From: Candidatus Methanoperedens sp.
GTDB lineage: Archaea > Halobacteriota > Methanosarcinia > Methanosarcinales > Methanoperedenaceae
Direction of reading: 5' to 3'
Length of the DNA: 64,000 nucleotides
Assembly (NCBI GenBank): GCA_027460525.1
Contig: JAPZAS010000026.1
Location: forward strand, 30,868 to 94,867
Shown one piece after another: positions 26,704-35,083 of this stretch (position 1 is the first letter of the stretch; each line of letters opens with the position of its first letter). The notes below the pieces were generated by a model that saw only the letters and a program-made list of their open reading frames with translations, searched no databases and was not told the DNA's origin. A program made the position numbers and the translations under genes.

Positions 26704-27894
26704 ATGGGCAACAAAGTAATCGAATTATATTCAGGCTTTGTCACGAAGTTCCCGATTGTAGTGCTGGTGCTCATGCTTGTGGTCTCAGTATTTGCCATCC
26801 ACATGGCAGGGACGATCCAGACAAAGAAATCCGATATAAAGTCAATGATTCCGCAGGACGTAGAGGCTATAAGCACCCTGAACAGCATCGAGAACGAATT
26901 CGGAAGCACCAATATCATCTCGTTTGCAGTTGAAACAGACCCATCATATAAAGGCTCTGATGAGGTGCGGGATGTTAGAGACCCGAGGGTGATACTGTAT
27001 ATGGACCAGCTCTCAATGCTGGCGCTCCATACCGATAACGTGATAGATGTCACAAGCCCGGCATCGGTTCTGAGAAGCATCAATGGCGGACGGCTTCCTC
27101 AATCAACAAGGGAAGTTCAGGACCTTACAAATAAAAATGGGCTTCTTGACAGGTCTATCAGCAAGGATTACACCCTGGCTCTTGTCACCATTCGCACCAC
27201 AGATGATGTGGACCTTTCTAAACTTGAGCCTGAACTTGAGAAAATACTACAACAAGTGCCAAAACCGCCCGGAATTACGGCAAGCCTCGGCGGCAGTGTG
27301 ATGGAAAGCCAGAAAATGCAGCAGGCAATCGCGCCCGATATGGCAAAGACCTCCACGTATTCGCTCATCGGTATCCTGATAATCGTGCTGGTTCTCTTCC
27401 GTTCGATAAAATATGGGTTCACCCCGATGACCACAATAATATTCGGTACCCTCTGGACAATGGGCTACGTCGGGCTTATCGGAATGGGACTGAGTTCCCA
27501 GACATCGGGTGTCACATCCATGATAATGGGCATCGGCATAGACTTCGGTATACAGCTTGTCACAAGGTACAGGCTGGAACTTGCGAACCTGTCAGCGCTG
27601 AAAGTACAGCATTCGCAGCTTCAACTCGGGCATAAGGATGCAATGGCAGTGACCCTGAACAATGTGATAATCCCCATGCTTACAACAACGCTTGCCGCCC
27701 TGATAGGTTTCCAGGCTATGTCCCTCGGGAGACTGACCTTCCTCGGCGACATGGGAACTATGATGAGTTACGGGGTTGCTGCAAGCATGATTGCGGCTAT
27801 AACCATTGTTCCGGCAATTATACTCATAATAGATACAATGAACATAAAAAATACATATAAGAAATTAATGAACAAATTTGAGGTAAGAATATGA
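26704..27894 (+). CDS. Half-size RND-family transporter, second half
   Basis: The protein has 396 residues and the same layout as its upstream partner: a first helix (IVVLVLMLVVSVFAIHMAG), an external domain containing VRDVRDPRVILYMDQL, and five helices. The motif GIGIDFGIQLVTRYRLEL keeps the Asp expected for proton relay, unlike the partner's Glu. The two proteins most likely form a heterodimer equal to one full RND protomer. The stop overlaps the next start by ATGA, so this operon is tightly coupled. Confidence 0.88.
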   Translation: MGNKVIELYSGFVTKFPIVVLVLMLVVSVFAIHMAGTIQTKKSDIKSMIPQDVEAISTLNSIENEFGSTNIISFAVETDPSYKGSDEVRDVRDPRVILYMDQLSMLALHTDNVIDVTSPASVLRSINGGRLPQSTREVQDLTNKNGLLDRSISKDYTLALVTIRTTDDVDLSKLEPELEKILQQVPKPPGITASLGGSVMESQKMQQAIAPDMAKTSTYSLIGILIIVLVLFRSIKYGFTPMTTIIFGTLWTMGYVGLIGMGLSSQTSGVTSMIMGIGIDFGIQLVTRYRLELANLSALKVQHSQLQLGHKDAMAVTLNNVIIPMLTTTLAALIGFQAMSLGRLTFLGDMGTMMSYGVAASMIAAITIVPAIILIIDTMNIKNTYKKLMNKFEVRI

Positions 27895-29144
27895 AGAGCA
27901 AAATACTAACACAGATTATAGCATACGGAATACTGGCAGTTTTTCTATCAGTAATGGTCAGCCCTGTTCTCGGCGCGCCCCTCATAGGAGGGCAGGGAAG
28001 CAAAATCCAGGCAAATTTCATGAGCCAGGACCCCGATCCTGCGGATGCCGGGAAGGATTTGGATCTAAGATGGCAGGTTGTAAATACCCTGAGTACTCCA
28101 GCCGACCTGAAGTTCCACCTTGATGCCGGATATCCTTTTTTATTTGAGGCAGGGGATAGTCCTGATCAGGACCTGGGAACATCGGCGGGGACGAACGATA
28201 ACCAGGTTTATTATGTGCTCCACTACAAACTCAGGGTAGCCGATAATGCTATCAAGGGAACTTATAATGTAACGCTGAGCTGGGATACAGGACAAGGCTG
28301 GACAAAGAAGGATTTCCCGATATACATCGATCCTAAAAGGGCGGATTTCGTAGTCGGTGCGCTTGTAACATCCCCTGAGAAGCTGATAGCAGATACACAG
28401 CAGGCAAAGCTTTCCGTGGATATTAACAACATAGGGAAAGGCAATGCCGAGAATGTAAAAGTAAAACTTTTCCTGCCTTCAGGCTTCAACTCCAGTTACA
28501 GTTATTCGGACGAGGACAGCCTTGGAATAATTGCAGAAGGCGGCAGTAAAACGGCAACATTCTATGCTGATGTTGATGAAAATATCAAGGAAGGAGACTA
28601 TAATGCCAGACTTGAAGTCACGTATAAGGATGAAAATGATGAAAACAATACATACAGGACAAAGACCCTCGCCCTCAGCATACCCATCAAGCCTGCTCCG
28701 CATCTGATAGTGGAATCCGTGACAACAGTTCCGGAAAACCTGACACCCGGAAATAAAGCTGAAATTCATATCAAGGTCAAAAACACAGGGAATAAAAAAG
28801 CTGAAGCAGTGTCTTTGCGCGTATTCAAGGATGCCTCCCAGCCTTTTGAGTTCAACGAAAAATCGGATTTCGTGGGAAAACTTGAGCCAGGTGAAAGCGG
28901 CGACGCCGTGCTCAGATTCACCGTCGATGGGACTGCGGTGGCAAAGACGTATCTTATCGATACGGAATTAAGAGGTATTGATGAAACAAACGAGGTTGTG
29001 ATATTCGATCGCACGGTGCCTTTAATTGTAAACCCTGCAGCGAAAGGTTCGCCCTTAGCCTCCGCAGGTCTCGTTGGCGGTCTTGTGATTGTTCTCGGCG
29101 CGATTGTGGCGAGGCATTATTGGAAAAATAAAAGGAGTTTATAG
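27891..29144 (+). CDS. Secreted CARDB-like (COG1361) protein of the RND/ABC operon
   Basis: The protein has 417 residues: a signal peptide (IIAYGILAVFLSVMVSPVLG), three or four beta-sandwich CARDB-like units (for example KLSVDINNIGKGNAENVKVK and KAEIHIKVKNTGNKKAEAVS), and a C-terminal anchor ASAGLVGGLVIVLGAIVARH with a basic end. It has the same design as the proteins at 21590-22801, though only distantly alike in sequence. It lies between the RND genes and the ABC exporter and may be an external adaptor for either. Start ATG overlaps the preceding stop. Confidence 0.85.
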   Translation: MKSKILTQIIAYGILAVFLSVMVSPVLGAPLIGGQGSKIQANFMSQDPDPADAGKDLDLRWQVVNTLSTPADLKFHLDAGYPFLFEAGDSPDQDLGTSAGTNDNQVYYVLHYKLRVADNAIKGTYNVTLSWDTGQGWTKKDFPIYIDPKRADFVVGALVTSPEKLIADTQQAKLSVDINNIGKGNAENVKVKLFLPSGFNSSYSYSDEDSLGIIAEGGSKTATFYADVDENIKEGDYNARLEVTYKDENDENNTYRTKTLALSIPIKPAPHLIVESVTTVPENLTPGNKAEIHIKVKNTGNKKAEAVSLRVFKDASQPFEFNEKSDFVGKLEPGESGDAVLRFTVDGTAVAKTYLIDTELRGIDETNEVVIFDRTVPLIVNPAAKGSPLASAGLVGGLVIVLGAIVARHYWKNKRSL

Positions 29145-29157
29145 CCAGAGAGGTATT

Positions 29158-29994
29158 TTGACAAGCGCAGCAGGTACTACCGTGGCATCGGAGGGTGAGA
29201 AAATATTCTCGATCAAAGTTGAGAAGCTCACAAAAAAGTTTGGGGATTTTACTGCTGTTGATGCAATTTCATTCTCTGTGAAAAGAGGTGAGACATTTGC
29301 TTTCTTGGGACCTAACGGAGCCGGGAAAACAACGACCATCAAAATGCTTACAACGCTTCTTCGCCCCACGAGCGGGACTATGCTTGTAAACGGTTATGAC
29401 CCTGTCCAGAACCAGGATGCTGTAAGACGTTCTTTCGGGATAGTGTTCCAGGACGAAAGCCTCGATGAGGAACTCACTGTTTATGAGAACATGGAATTAC
29501 ACGGCGTCCTCTATAAAGTTCCGAAGGAACTCCTTTCGAAAAAGATTGAAGAGCTTCTAAGGTTCGTTGAACTGTGGGACAGAAAGAATGATATTGTGAA
29601 GCATTTCTCAGGAGGTATGAAGCGGCGCCTTGAGATAGCGCGCGGGCTTTTGCACCTCCCGAAAATATTATTCCTGGATGAGCCCACGCTTGGCCTTGAT
29701 CCGCAGACCCGCAACCATATCTGGGGCTATCTCAGGGAATTAAACCGCACCGAGGGCATCACTGTGTTTTTTACCACGCATTATATGGAGGAGGCAGAAA
29801 GGGTGGCTGAACGCATCGCGATTATTGACAGAGGCACGATTATCGCCGAAGGAAGTCCGGCTGAGTTGATGAAACAGACCAATACAGGTTCGCTTGAGGA
29901 AGCTTTTCTATCTCTTACAGGACGGAGGATTCGGGAGGAAGAAGCAGGCAGCATTGAACAGATGCGGAATCTCCGCAAGTTGTGGAGGAGATGA
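29158..29994 (+). CDS. ABC-2 type exporter, ATP-binding subunit (RND operon)
   Basis: From TTG 29158 the protein has 278 residues. It has Walker A GPNGAGKTTT, Q-loop IVFQDESLDEELT, signature FSGGMKRRLEIARGL, Walker B ILFLDEPTLGLDP and the switch His in TTHYMEEAERV. It is the DrrA/CcmA type. The TTG is chosen because GAGAGGT lies four bases upstream and just after the preceding stop; a GTG at 29179 is a second choice. The permease follows three bases after the stop. It is similar to the ATPase at 10994-11989. Confidence 0.92.
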   Translation: MTSAAGTTVASEGEKIFSIKVEKLTKKFGDFTAVDAISFSVKRGETFAFLGPNGAGKTTTIKMLTTLLRPTSGTMLVNGYDPVQNQDAVRRSFGIVFQDESLDEELTVYENMELHGVLYKVPKELLSKKIEELLRFVELWDRKNDIVKHFSGGMKRRLEIARGLLHLPKILFLDEPTLGLDPQTRNHIWGYLRELNRTEGITVFFTTHYMEEAERVAERIAIIDRGTIIAEGSPAELMKQTNTGSLEEAFLSLTGRRIREEEAGSIEQMRNLRKLWRR

Positions 29995-29997
29995 GCT

Positions 29998-30744
29998 ATG
30001 GGTACTATTTACATCCTGTGGCTCAGGCAGCTCAAGCGCTATATGCGTTCGCATTCAAGGATTATCGGCTCTTTGGGTCAGCCGCTGCTTTTCCTGCTTG
30101 CTTTGGGATATGGTTTCGGGCCGATATTCCAGAAAGCAGGACAGGGAAATTATCTTGAGTTCCTGGCTCCAGGCGTTATTGCCATGAGCATTCTTTTTAC
30201 ATCGATTTTTTCAGGCATAGAACTTATATGGGACAGGCAGTTCGGGTTCTTGAAAGAAACGCTTGTGGCACCGGCTTCGCGGCTTGATATAATGATAGGC
30301 AGAACGCTGGGAGGAGCCACGGTAGCTACAATGCAGGGAATTATTGTATTACTGATATCCGTGGTTGCCGGATTCAGGCCGACGAATCTTGTGCTGCTGC
30401 CTGTTGCAATTCTAATAATGGCATTGATCGCGCTGTTATTCACTGCTATGGGAACAGCCATAGCCTCGCTCCTGGAAGATATGCAGGGATTCCAGATGAT
30501 TATGAATTTTCTGGTTATGCCCCTTTTTTTCCTGTCAGGCGCGCTGTTCCCGCTTCAGGGACTCCCGGATTTGATTGTCCTGCTTTCAAGCCTCAATCCG
30601 CTCACATACGGCGTTGATGGTCTAAGAGGAGCACTCGTAGGTCAGATGTATTTCGGCTTCGGCATTGATTTTCTCGTGCTTTGCGGCGTTTCCGCGCTGT
30701 TCCTTGTGGTCGGGAGTTATCTATTTTCAAAGATACAGGTATAG
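29998..30744 (+). CDS. ABC-2 type exporter, permease subunit (RND operon)
   Basis: The protein has 248 residues with about six membrane helices. The ABC-2 signature region LVAPASRLDIMIGRTLGGAT and the late LVMPLFFLSGALFPLQGLP loop are typical of DrrB/NodJ-like permeases. It is the last gene of the five-gene cassette RND-RND-CARDB-ATPase-permease. The substrate is unknown; the mix of RND and ABC in one operon suggests envelope lipids or surface glycans. Confidence 0.92.
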   Translation: MGTIYILWLRQLKRYMRSHSRIIGSLGQPLLFLLALGYGFGPIFQKAGQGNYLEFLAPGVIAMSILFTSIFSGIELIWDRQFGFLKETLVAPASRLDIMIGRTLGGATVATMQGIIVLLISVVAGFRPTNLVLLPVAILIMALIALLFTAMGTAIASLLEDMQGFQMIMNFLVMPLFFLSGALFPLQGLPDLIVLLSSLNPLTYGVDGLRGALVGQMYFGFGIDFLVLCGVSALFLVVGSYLFSKIQV

Positions 30745-30826
30745 GATGTGTATCGCGCTTGCCCAAAACTATTTTATAGAATGAGAACCAACCTTATTCG
30801 CGGGAAGTAAAAATTTGGAGGTTAAT

Positions 30827-31294
30827 ATGAAAGCAAAAGCAATTCCTGTAGGTTTTCATTCGCTCACACCCGATCTGGTCGTGAACGATGTTGCAGCGGC
30901 AATTGAATTTTACAAAAGGGCATTCGGTGCGAAAAAACGCAGGGTCTTTCACGGACCTGGAGGAGGCATCATGCATGCGGAACTCCAGATCGGTAATTCG
31001 ATACTGATGCTGTCTCCTGAGTACCCTGAAATGAATGTGTTCTCGCCCCTGTCGCCGGGAGGCGGCACAAGTGCAAGCATTTTCCTGTATGTTGATGATG
31101 TTGATGCAGTCTTTGAGAAGGCTGTTTCCGCAGGCGTCACGGTAGCCATGCCAGTCGCGGATATGTTCTGGGGCGACCGCGCAGGTGCCATTGTTGACCC
31201 GTTCGGTCACCGCTGGATGCTGGCTACGCATACGAAGGATCTATCCGATGAGGAGATAGAAGGGGTTACGAAGGCGATGTTCGCCAAGCCTTAG
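30827..31294 (+). CDS. VOC-family protein (glyoxalase/PhnB-like)
   Basis: The protein has 155 residues. It begins with a conserved LTPDLVVNDVAAAIEFYKRA strand-helix of PhnB-type VOC proteins and has the second half SIFLYVDDVDAVFEKAV and DRAGAIVDPFGHRWMLATH, including the DPFGH metal-site motif. Many members are uncharacterised and some are dioxygenases or lyases, so no substrate is given. ATG 30827 follows GGAGGT. Its stop overlaps by two bases the stop of the convergent oxidoreductase gene. Confidence 0.9.
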   Translation: MKAKAIPVGFHSLTPDLVVNDVAAAIEFYKRAFGAKKRRVFHGPGGGIMHAELQIGNSILMLSPEYPEMNVFSPLSPGGGTSASIFLYVDDVDAVFEKAVSAGVTVAMPVADMFWGDRAGAIVDPFGHRWMLATHTKDLSDEEIEGVTKAMFAKP

Positions 31295-32232
31295 GTTTTT
31301 ATCTTCAATACAACCTTTCCCCGAGGATGCCCGGTTTGCAGATATACGAGCGCCTCTGCCGCCTGCTCCAGTGGGAATGTCCTGTCAACATGCACTTTGA
31401 TAACGCGCTTCTCTGCGAGTTCAGCCACTCCGGATAATCGTTCGCTGTTCACCTGCGTGAACTGTCCTATTGCTTTCACCCCGTATCGTTCCATGAGTTC
31501 CTGGCGAGGCTGTTCCAGCATGGAAACGATTATCCCGCCTTTTCTTAACACCTTGAAAGACCGCTCGTACGTCTCGCCGCCCACAGTGTCAAAGACAGCA
31601 TCGTAGTCGTGCAGCATATCCTCGAATGGCTGGTTCTTGTAATCCAGGGCTTCATCTGCGCCCAGTTCCTTGACATGCTTCAAATCCCTTGCGCTCGCGG
31701 TTGCAGCAACATACGCGCCTATGTGCTTTGCAAGCTGGATGGCGACTGTGCCGATACCGCCAGCGCCGCCGTGGATTAGAATCTTTTTGCCCCTTGAAAT
31801 GCCGATGTGGTCCACGAGCGCCTGCCATGCGCTTGCACCTGTAAGCGGCAGTGCGGCGGCTTCGACATGATTGAGGTTCTTGGGTTTGCGTGCCGTTGCT
31901 TTTGCATCTGCCGAAGTAAATTCGGCAAACGAGCCTGAGGCGCCGCTCAGGACGCTGGCATAACCGTAAACCTCACCGCCTTTTTTGAAACCCGAAACGC
32001 CATCGCCGATTTCAGCCACGATGCCTGAAAAATCCCCTCCAAGGTTTGCCGGGAACTCAAGCGGCGCCATCTCCTGCATATACCCTTGCCGGATTTTCCA
32101 GTCCACAGGGTTAACCCCGGCAGCATATACCTCGACAAGAATCTTCCCCCGCGACACGGCGGGTTTTGGCGCGTTATTATTAATCCTTACAACCTCACTG
32201 CCTCCGTATTTATTGATTTGCGCTGCTTTCAT
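31291..32232 (-). CDS. Zinc-independent quinone oxidoreductase (MDR family)
   Basis: The protein has 313 residues from ATG 32232, which has GGAGGT just upstream. It is a medium-chain reductase of the QOR type: the N-terminal MKAAQINKYGGSEVV, VNPVDWKIRQGY, LGGDFSGIV, the NADPH motif IHGGAGGIGTVAIQLA, and a C-terminal HPRGKVVLKI. There are no zinc ligands at the usual catalytic places. It reduces quinones or enones with NADPH. The first 24 codons and about 115 bases upstream recur at 33121-33308. Confidence 0.92.
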   Translation of the reverse strand: MKAAQINKYGGSEVVRINNNAPKPAVSRGKILVEVYAAGVNPVDWKIRQGYMQEMAPLEFPANLGGDFSGIVAEIGDGVSGFKKGGEVYGYASVLSGASGSFAEFTSADAKATARKPKNLNHVEAAALPLTGASAWQALVDHIGISRGKKILIHGGAGGIGTVAIQLAKHIGAYVAATASARDLKHVKELGADEALDYKNQPFEDMLHDYDAVFDTVGGETYERSFKVLRKGGIIVSMLEQPRQELMERYGVKAIGQFTQVNSERLSGVAELAEKRVIKVHVDRTFPLEQAAEALVYLQTGHPRGKVVLKIKT

Positions 32233-32347
32233 ATTTGTTACCTCCTTGCTATTTTGAAGCGGGCATCCTGACTTTGTTCGGACTTGTGAAAACCTCCTTC
32301 CTGTAGGGATATATTTTCTGTTTGCGGAACTTATAGCTTTCTGTGGG
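32160..32347. repeat. Duplicated segment, copy 1 (5' end of the oxidoreductase)
   Basis: This 188-base segment holds the upstream region, ribosome binding site and first 24 codons of the oxidoreductase gene. It recurs in the same direction at 33121-33308 with no length change and about a score of substitutions. The two copies flank the acylphosphatase-like gene. Confidence 0.9.
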
Positions 32348-32466
32348 AAAAGTGGTGTTGTTGATAGTGGGAGTAACAGGACACTTTCTTTCATACACGA
32401 TGGAAGCCAGCAATACAATAAAAATAATGCAAAATTACTTAAGGTTTTGAAGCATGAATTAAATTC

Positions 32467-33051
32467 ATGAAGCGCATAAATGCTTTAATCAGTGGAGAAG
32501 TCCAGGGTGTGGGTTATAGAGAAGCGGTTAAACGCTTCGCTTTTGAGTTAAGTATTTATGGGTGGGTCAGGAACTTGGAGGATGGGAGAGTTGAGATAAC
32601 AGCAGAGGGAGAAAATCAGAGCATTGAAAAATTTTTTGAAAAAATAAATATCAACAGATATCCGATTTTTGTGGAAAAAGTGGAAACAAAAGAGGAGATT
32701 TATAAAGGGGACTTAAAATCATTTAAGGTCATAAGAGATAAAGATTTGCAGAAAGAGATTTTGTCAGCTTTGTCGAGAGGAACTGTGGATATTCATGAAA
32801 TGAAAGAAATCATGAAAGCTGTAAGGGAGGACACAGCCCATATTCCTGAAATAAGAGAGAATACAACGATAATGCTGGAGAAGCAGGATTTACATATCAA
32901 AATAACTGAAACGGGTTTTGGGGAGGTCAAGGAGGAAATCCACATGTTACGGGATGACTTCAGGGAACTTTTCATGCATGAGGTGGGCGAACTGCGAAGC
33001 GAGATTGCTGAGATAAAAGCCACGCTCGCAAGGATGCAGGCAGCGGGGTAA
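32467..33051 (+). CDS. acyP: Acylphosphatase with a coiled-coil extension
   Basis: The protein has 194 residues. The first 90 or so form an acylphosphatase domain: ISGEVQGVGYREAVKRFA supplies the phosphate-binding loop and Arg, and YGWVRNLEDGRVEI the catalytic Asn. This domain hydrolyses acyl phosphates and may act on carbamoyl or acetyl phosphate. Residues of about 95-190 are charged and helical, with repeated heptad-like patterns (EIMKAVREDTAHIPEIREN, EVGELRSEIAEIKATLARM), so the protein probably forms a coiled-coil oligomer. Such an extension is absent from ordinary acylphosphatases of 90-100 residues. Confidence 0.88.
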   Translation: MKRINALISGEVQGVGYREAVKRFAFELSIYGWVRNLEDGRVEITAEGENQSIEKFFEKININRYPIFVEKVETKEEIYKGDLKSFKVIRDKDLQKEILSALSRGTVDIHEMKEIMKAVREDTAHIPEIRENTTIMLEKQDLHIKITETGFGEVKEEIHMLRDDFRELFMHEVGELRSEIAEIKATLARMQAAG

Positions 33052-33120
33052 TATAGGAATCGCAGATAAAAGCGCCCAGAGCCGCCTGCCTCTCGAGTTG
33101 CACTGGGAGGCGCATACACG

Positions 33121-33308
33121 CGGGTTTTGGCGCGTTGTTATTAATTTTTACAACCTCACTGCCTCCGTAATTATTGATTTGCGCTGCTTTCATATTTGTT
33201 ACCTCCTTGCTATTTTGAAGCGGGCATCCTGACTTTGTTCGGACTTCTCGAAACCCCCTTCTCTGAAAGATATATTTTCTATCTGTGGGACTTATAACTT
33301 TCTGTGGG
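33121..33308 (-). pseudogene. Duplicated segment, copy 2: promoter and first 24 codons of an oxidoreductase
   Basis: ATG 33193 with GGAGGT upstream starts MKAAQINNYGGSEVVKINN, nearly identical to the oxidoreductase gene at 32232, then leaves homology at 33120 and runs into unrelated codons antisense to the acylphosphatase gene end. The promoter region is preserved too, so it may still be transcribed. The rest of 33052-33511 holds no gene that I can see, apart from a short word shared with 35020 (ACGGTCAATTAT and nearby GCCAAG) at 33416-33440. Confidence 0.8.
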
Positions 33309-33511
33309 GTTGGGCTGGGAAGAGTGGTTGAGAAATACATGCACTTAAAAAGAGAGTGTACTTAACCCATTTAAGAAATATGACTTGCCTCATAAAAAAT
33401 CCATCTCCTAATATTGACGGTCAATTATATGTGCCAAGGTTGAAAGAGTTAATCTGTTAATTAAAAAAAGAAAAAAGGCAATTCTGAACTCATGAACTGC
33501 CATAGCTCATT

Positions 33512-33805
33512 CTAAGCCTGTGATATCTTCTTTATATTTTCCAATACCTGCTCAACCGAAAGAACAGGGTACACCTTGAACTTGATATACGGACTGTACT
33601 TCATTAATGCTAAAGCTAACTCCTGTTCTGTTCCTTCAGAAACGCAGTATCCGGCACCTCCACCCGCAAATTCTCCCCAGTCTCCTCCATTTTTGAAGTC
33701 TTCCTTGACCATATTAAGAAGATTGGTAAACAGAGATATTTGCTCTTCAGGACTGACAGGCATTTTAGCCGTATCCACTTTCCAGAGTGTTAGAAACTTT
33801 GTCAT
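33512..33805 (-). CDS. Small unrecognised protein, DUF3303/YCII-like size
   Basis: The protein has 97 residues and begins MTKFLTLWKVDTAKMPVSPE. A ferredoxin-like beta-alpha-beta pattern is suggested: a first strand FLTLWKVD, a helix with EEQISLFTNLLNMVKEDF, the Gly-rich FAGGGAGYCV and a last strand KFKVYPVLSVEQVLENI. This resembles the dimeric alpha-beta barrel proteins of the DUF3303/YCII group, but I do not recognise a specific family. An AGGGGAGG-type ribosome binding site precedes the start. No function is claimed. Confidence 0.65.
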   Translation of the reverse strand: MTKFLTLWKVDTAKMPVSPEEQISLFTNLLNMVKEDFKNGGDWGEFAGGGAGYCVSEGTEQELALALMKYSPYIKFKVYPVLSVEQVLENIKKISQA

Positions 33806-34062
33806 TCATTTCACCTCCCCTTTGTTTAGATTCCTTCTTGCGAAGCATTCATCAAAAACGAACCCCGCCACATTTTGGATTTTTCCCAAATTCCAGATAA
33901 AATAATGGTACGAGTGGATTTAAAGTTATCGTTTTAAAGACACTGTTTCAATTCGTATTGATAGTTATTCTAATACGATCAAGATGGAAGGGCACAAACA
34001 AGCTCCGCAAAAGGCAACGTATCGCCGTTGCATCACTCACAAAGTCAAGAAGATATACCCCG

Positions 34063-34116
34063 GCCCTGAAGGGAGCACGCAAAAGCAAATGTGCGCCTAC
34101 CCGCGAGAACAGCCCT
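34063..34116. repeat. 54-bp dispersed repeat, copy 1
   Basis: The segment from GCCCTGAAGGGAGCACGC to CGCGAGAACAGCCCT recurs at 35084-35137 with two substitutions and no gaps. It lies in the 33806-34230 interval, in which I see no gene. Both copies flank the damaged PIN module, in the same orientation. Confidence 0.85.
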
Positions 34117-34230
34117 CATTAGCTGCAGAAAGGGAAGGGGATTGACACCAAAAAGAAAGAAGCTCTTAGAAGAAACGATGCGCCGATAAAACCCTCAGGA
34201 TGTTAGCCGATAAATAATCTTCACTCTTTT

Positions 34231-34434
34231 CTAAGACCCGCTTTTGCTCCTTATCCTTTTCACCACTTCCCCAATACCTTCACTCTCCCTTTTTTTCCTT
34301 ATCTCCAGCACCATATCACCTTTCCCACCCAGCAGCGAAATAAACCGCGCTGCATTTGCATAACCAAGACGTTTTATTAATGCGGTTGTCCCTTCTACAA
34401 GGATACGTTCTTTAGTTATATTTTTAACTTTCAT
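34231..34434 (-). CDS. Small partner gene of the PIN protein (putative antitoxin or regulator)
   Basis: From ATG 34434 the protein has 67 residues, starting MKVKNITKERILVEGTTALI, followed by KRLGYANAARFISLLGG and a basic helical end. It overlaps the PIN gene end by 11 bases and is clearly the next gene of that unit. Small basic proteins of this kind are found next to archaeal PIN genes and are presumed antitoxins. Here the usual order is reversed: the PIN gene comes first. Confidence 0.6.
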   Translation of the reverse strand: MKVKNITKERILVEGTTALIKRLGYANAARFISLLGGKGDMVLEIRKKRESEGIGEVVKRIRSKSGS

Positions 34435-34873
34435 GCTTTTCCTCAATGAAATCAATAGGGTTCTCTACCTTTAAAATATTACCTTTTTTCTTCATCATCT
34501 CTTCAATACATTTTATTTTTTCCAATATAAAATCATCGCAAGTTAAAAAGAATTGGGAAGAGTTGCAGGCACAAGCTAAATGCAATGCGTCACCGCCTGA
34601 TAATTTGCAATTTTTCTGCAACTCTTTAGCAAATTCAATAATATCATCGGATAACTCAACAAAATTATCACATAATGTCATGAGCATTTGAATCTCACTG
34701 CGTTTTTCCTGGCTAAGAATTTCTTCTATTTCATCCTCTAATACATCAGAATTTACAATGGAAATCTCCCTGGATTCTGCCATTTCGAGAATTGATATGA
34801 ACGCCATCGTTTCTTCGGCAATGCGTATATGGTTTTGGTCATCAAATATTCTGCACCAAACGCAGGTGCCCAA
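34424..34873 (-). CDS. PIN-domain protein with a substituted active-site Asp (possibly decaying)
   Basis: The readable protein has 149 residues. PIN landmarks are present: the N-terminal strand TCVWCRIFDD, a central acidic helix region, and GGDALHLACA with FLTCDD near the end. The usual start of this family is a hydrophobic strand with LDT, where Asp binds metal; here the DNA reads YLGT, a GAC to GGC type change. The first codons lack a good start: TTG 34873 is inside the motif and a stop precedes at 34898. The protein is probably inactive as a nuclease, or the gene is a relic. Confidence 0.6.
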   Translation of the reverse strand: MGTCVWCRIFDDQNHIRIAEETMAFISILEMAESREISIVNSDVLEDEIEEILSQEKRSEIQMLMTLCDNFVELSDDIIEFAKELQKNCKLSGGDALHLACACNSSQFFLTCDDFILEKIKCIEEMMKKKGNILKVENPIDFIEEKHES

Positions 34874-35083
34874 GTAGATTCGTTTGATAATACCACCTTA
34901 TGGTGTCTTAATATGAAACTGAAGAACTTAAAAAACTTTGCATAATATCGAGCCAGCATGAGTTGAGCGGGGAAGGGAATCTGCGTTGAGATGTAAAAAT
35001 CATTCCCCCCGCTCTTAACGGTCAATTATTGTATATGCGCCAAGACAGAGCCATCAAAGCAATCAGGGAGGATTGCCCCCCGC

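Noticed and set aside
33950..33990. Weak inverted repeat CGTATT/AATACG
   Set aside because: A six-base stem with a twelve-base loop in A/T-rich DNA is expected by chance.
34753..35025. Minus-strand ORF of 90 codons upstream of the PIN gene
   Set aside because: It overlaps the PIN gene in another frame, shows no family, and has no ribosome binding site.
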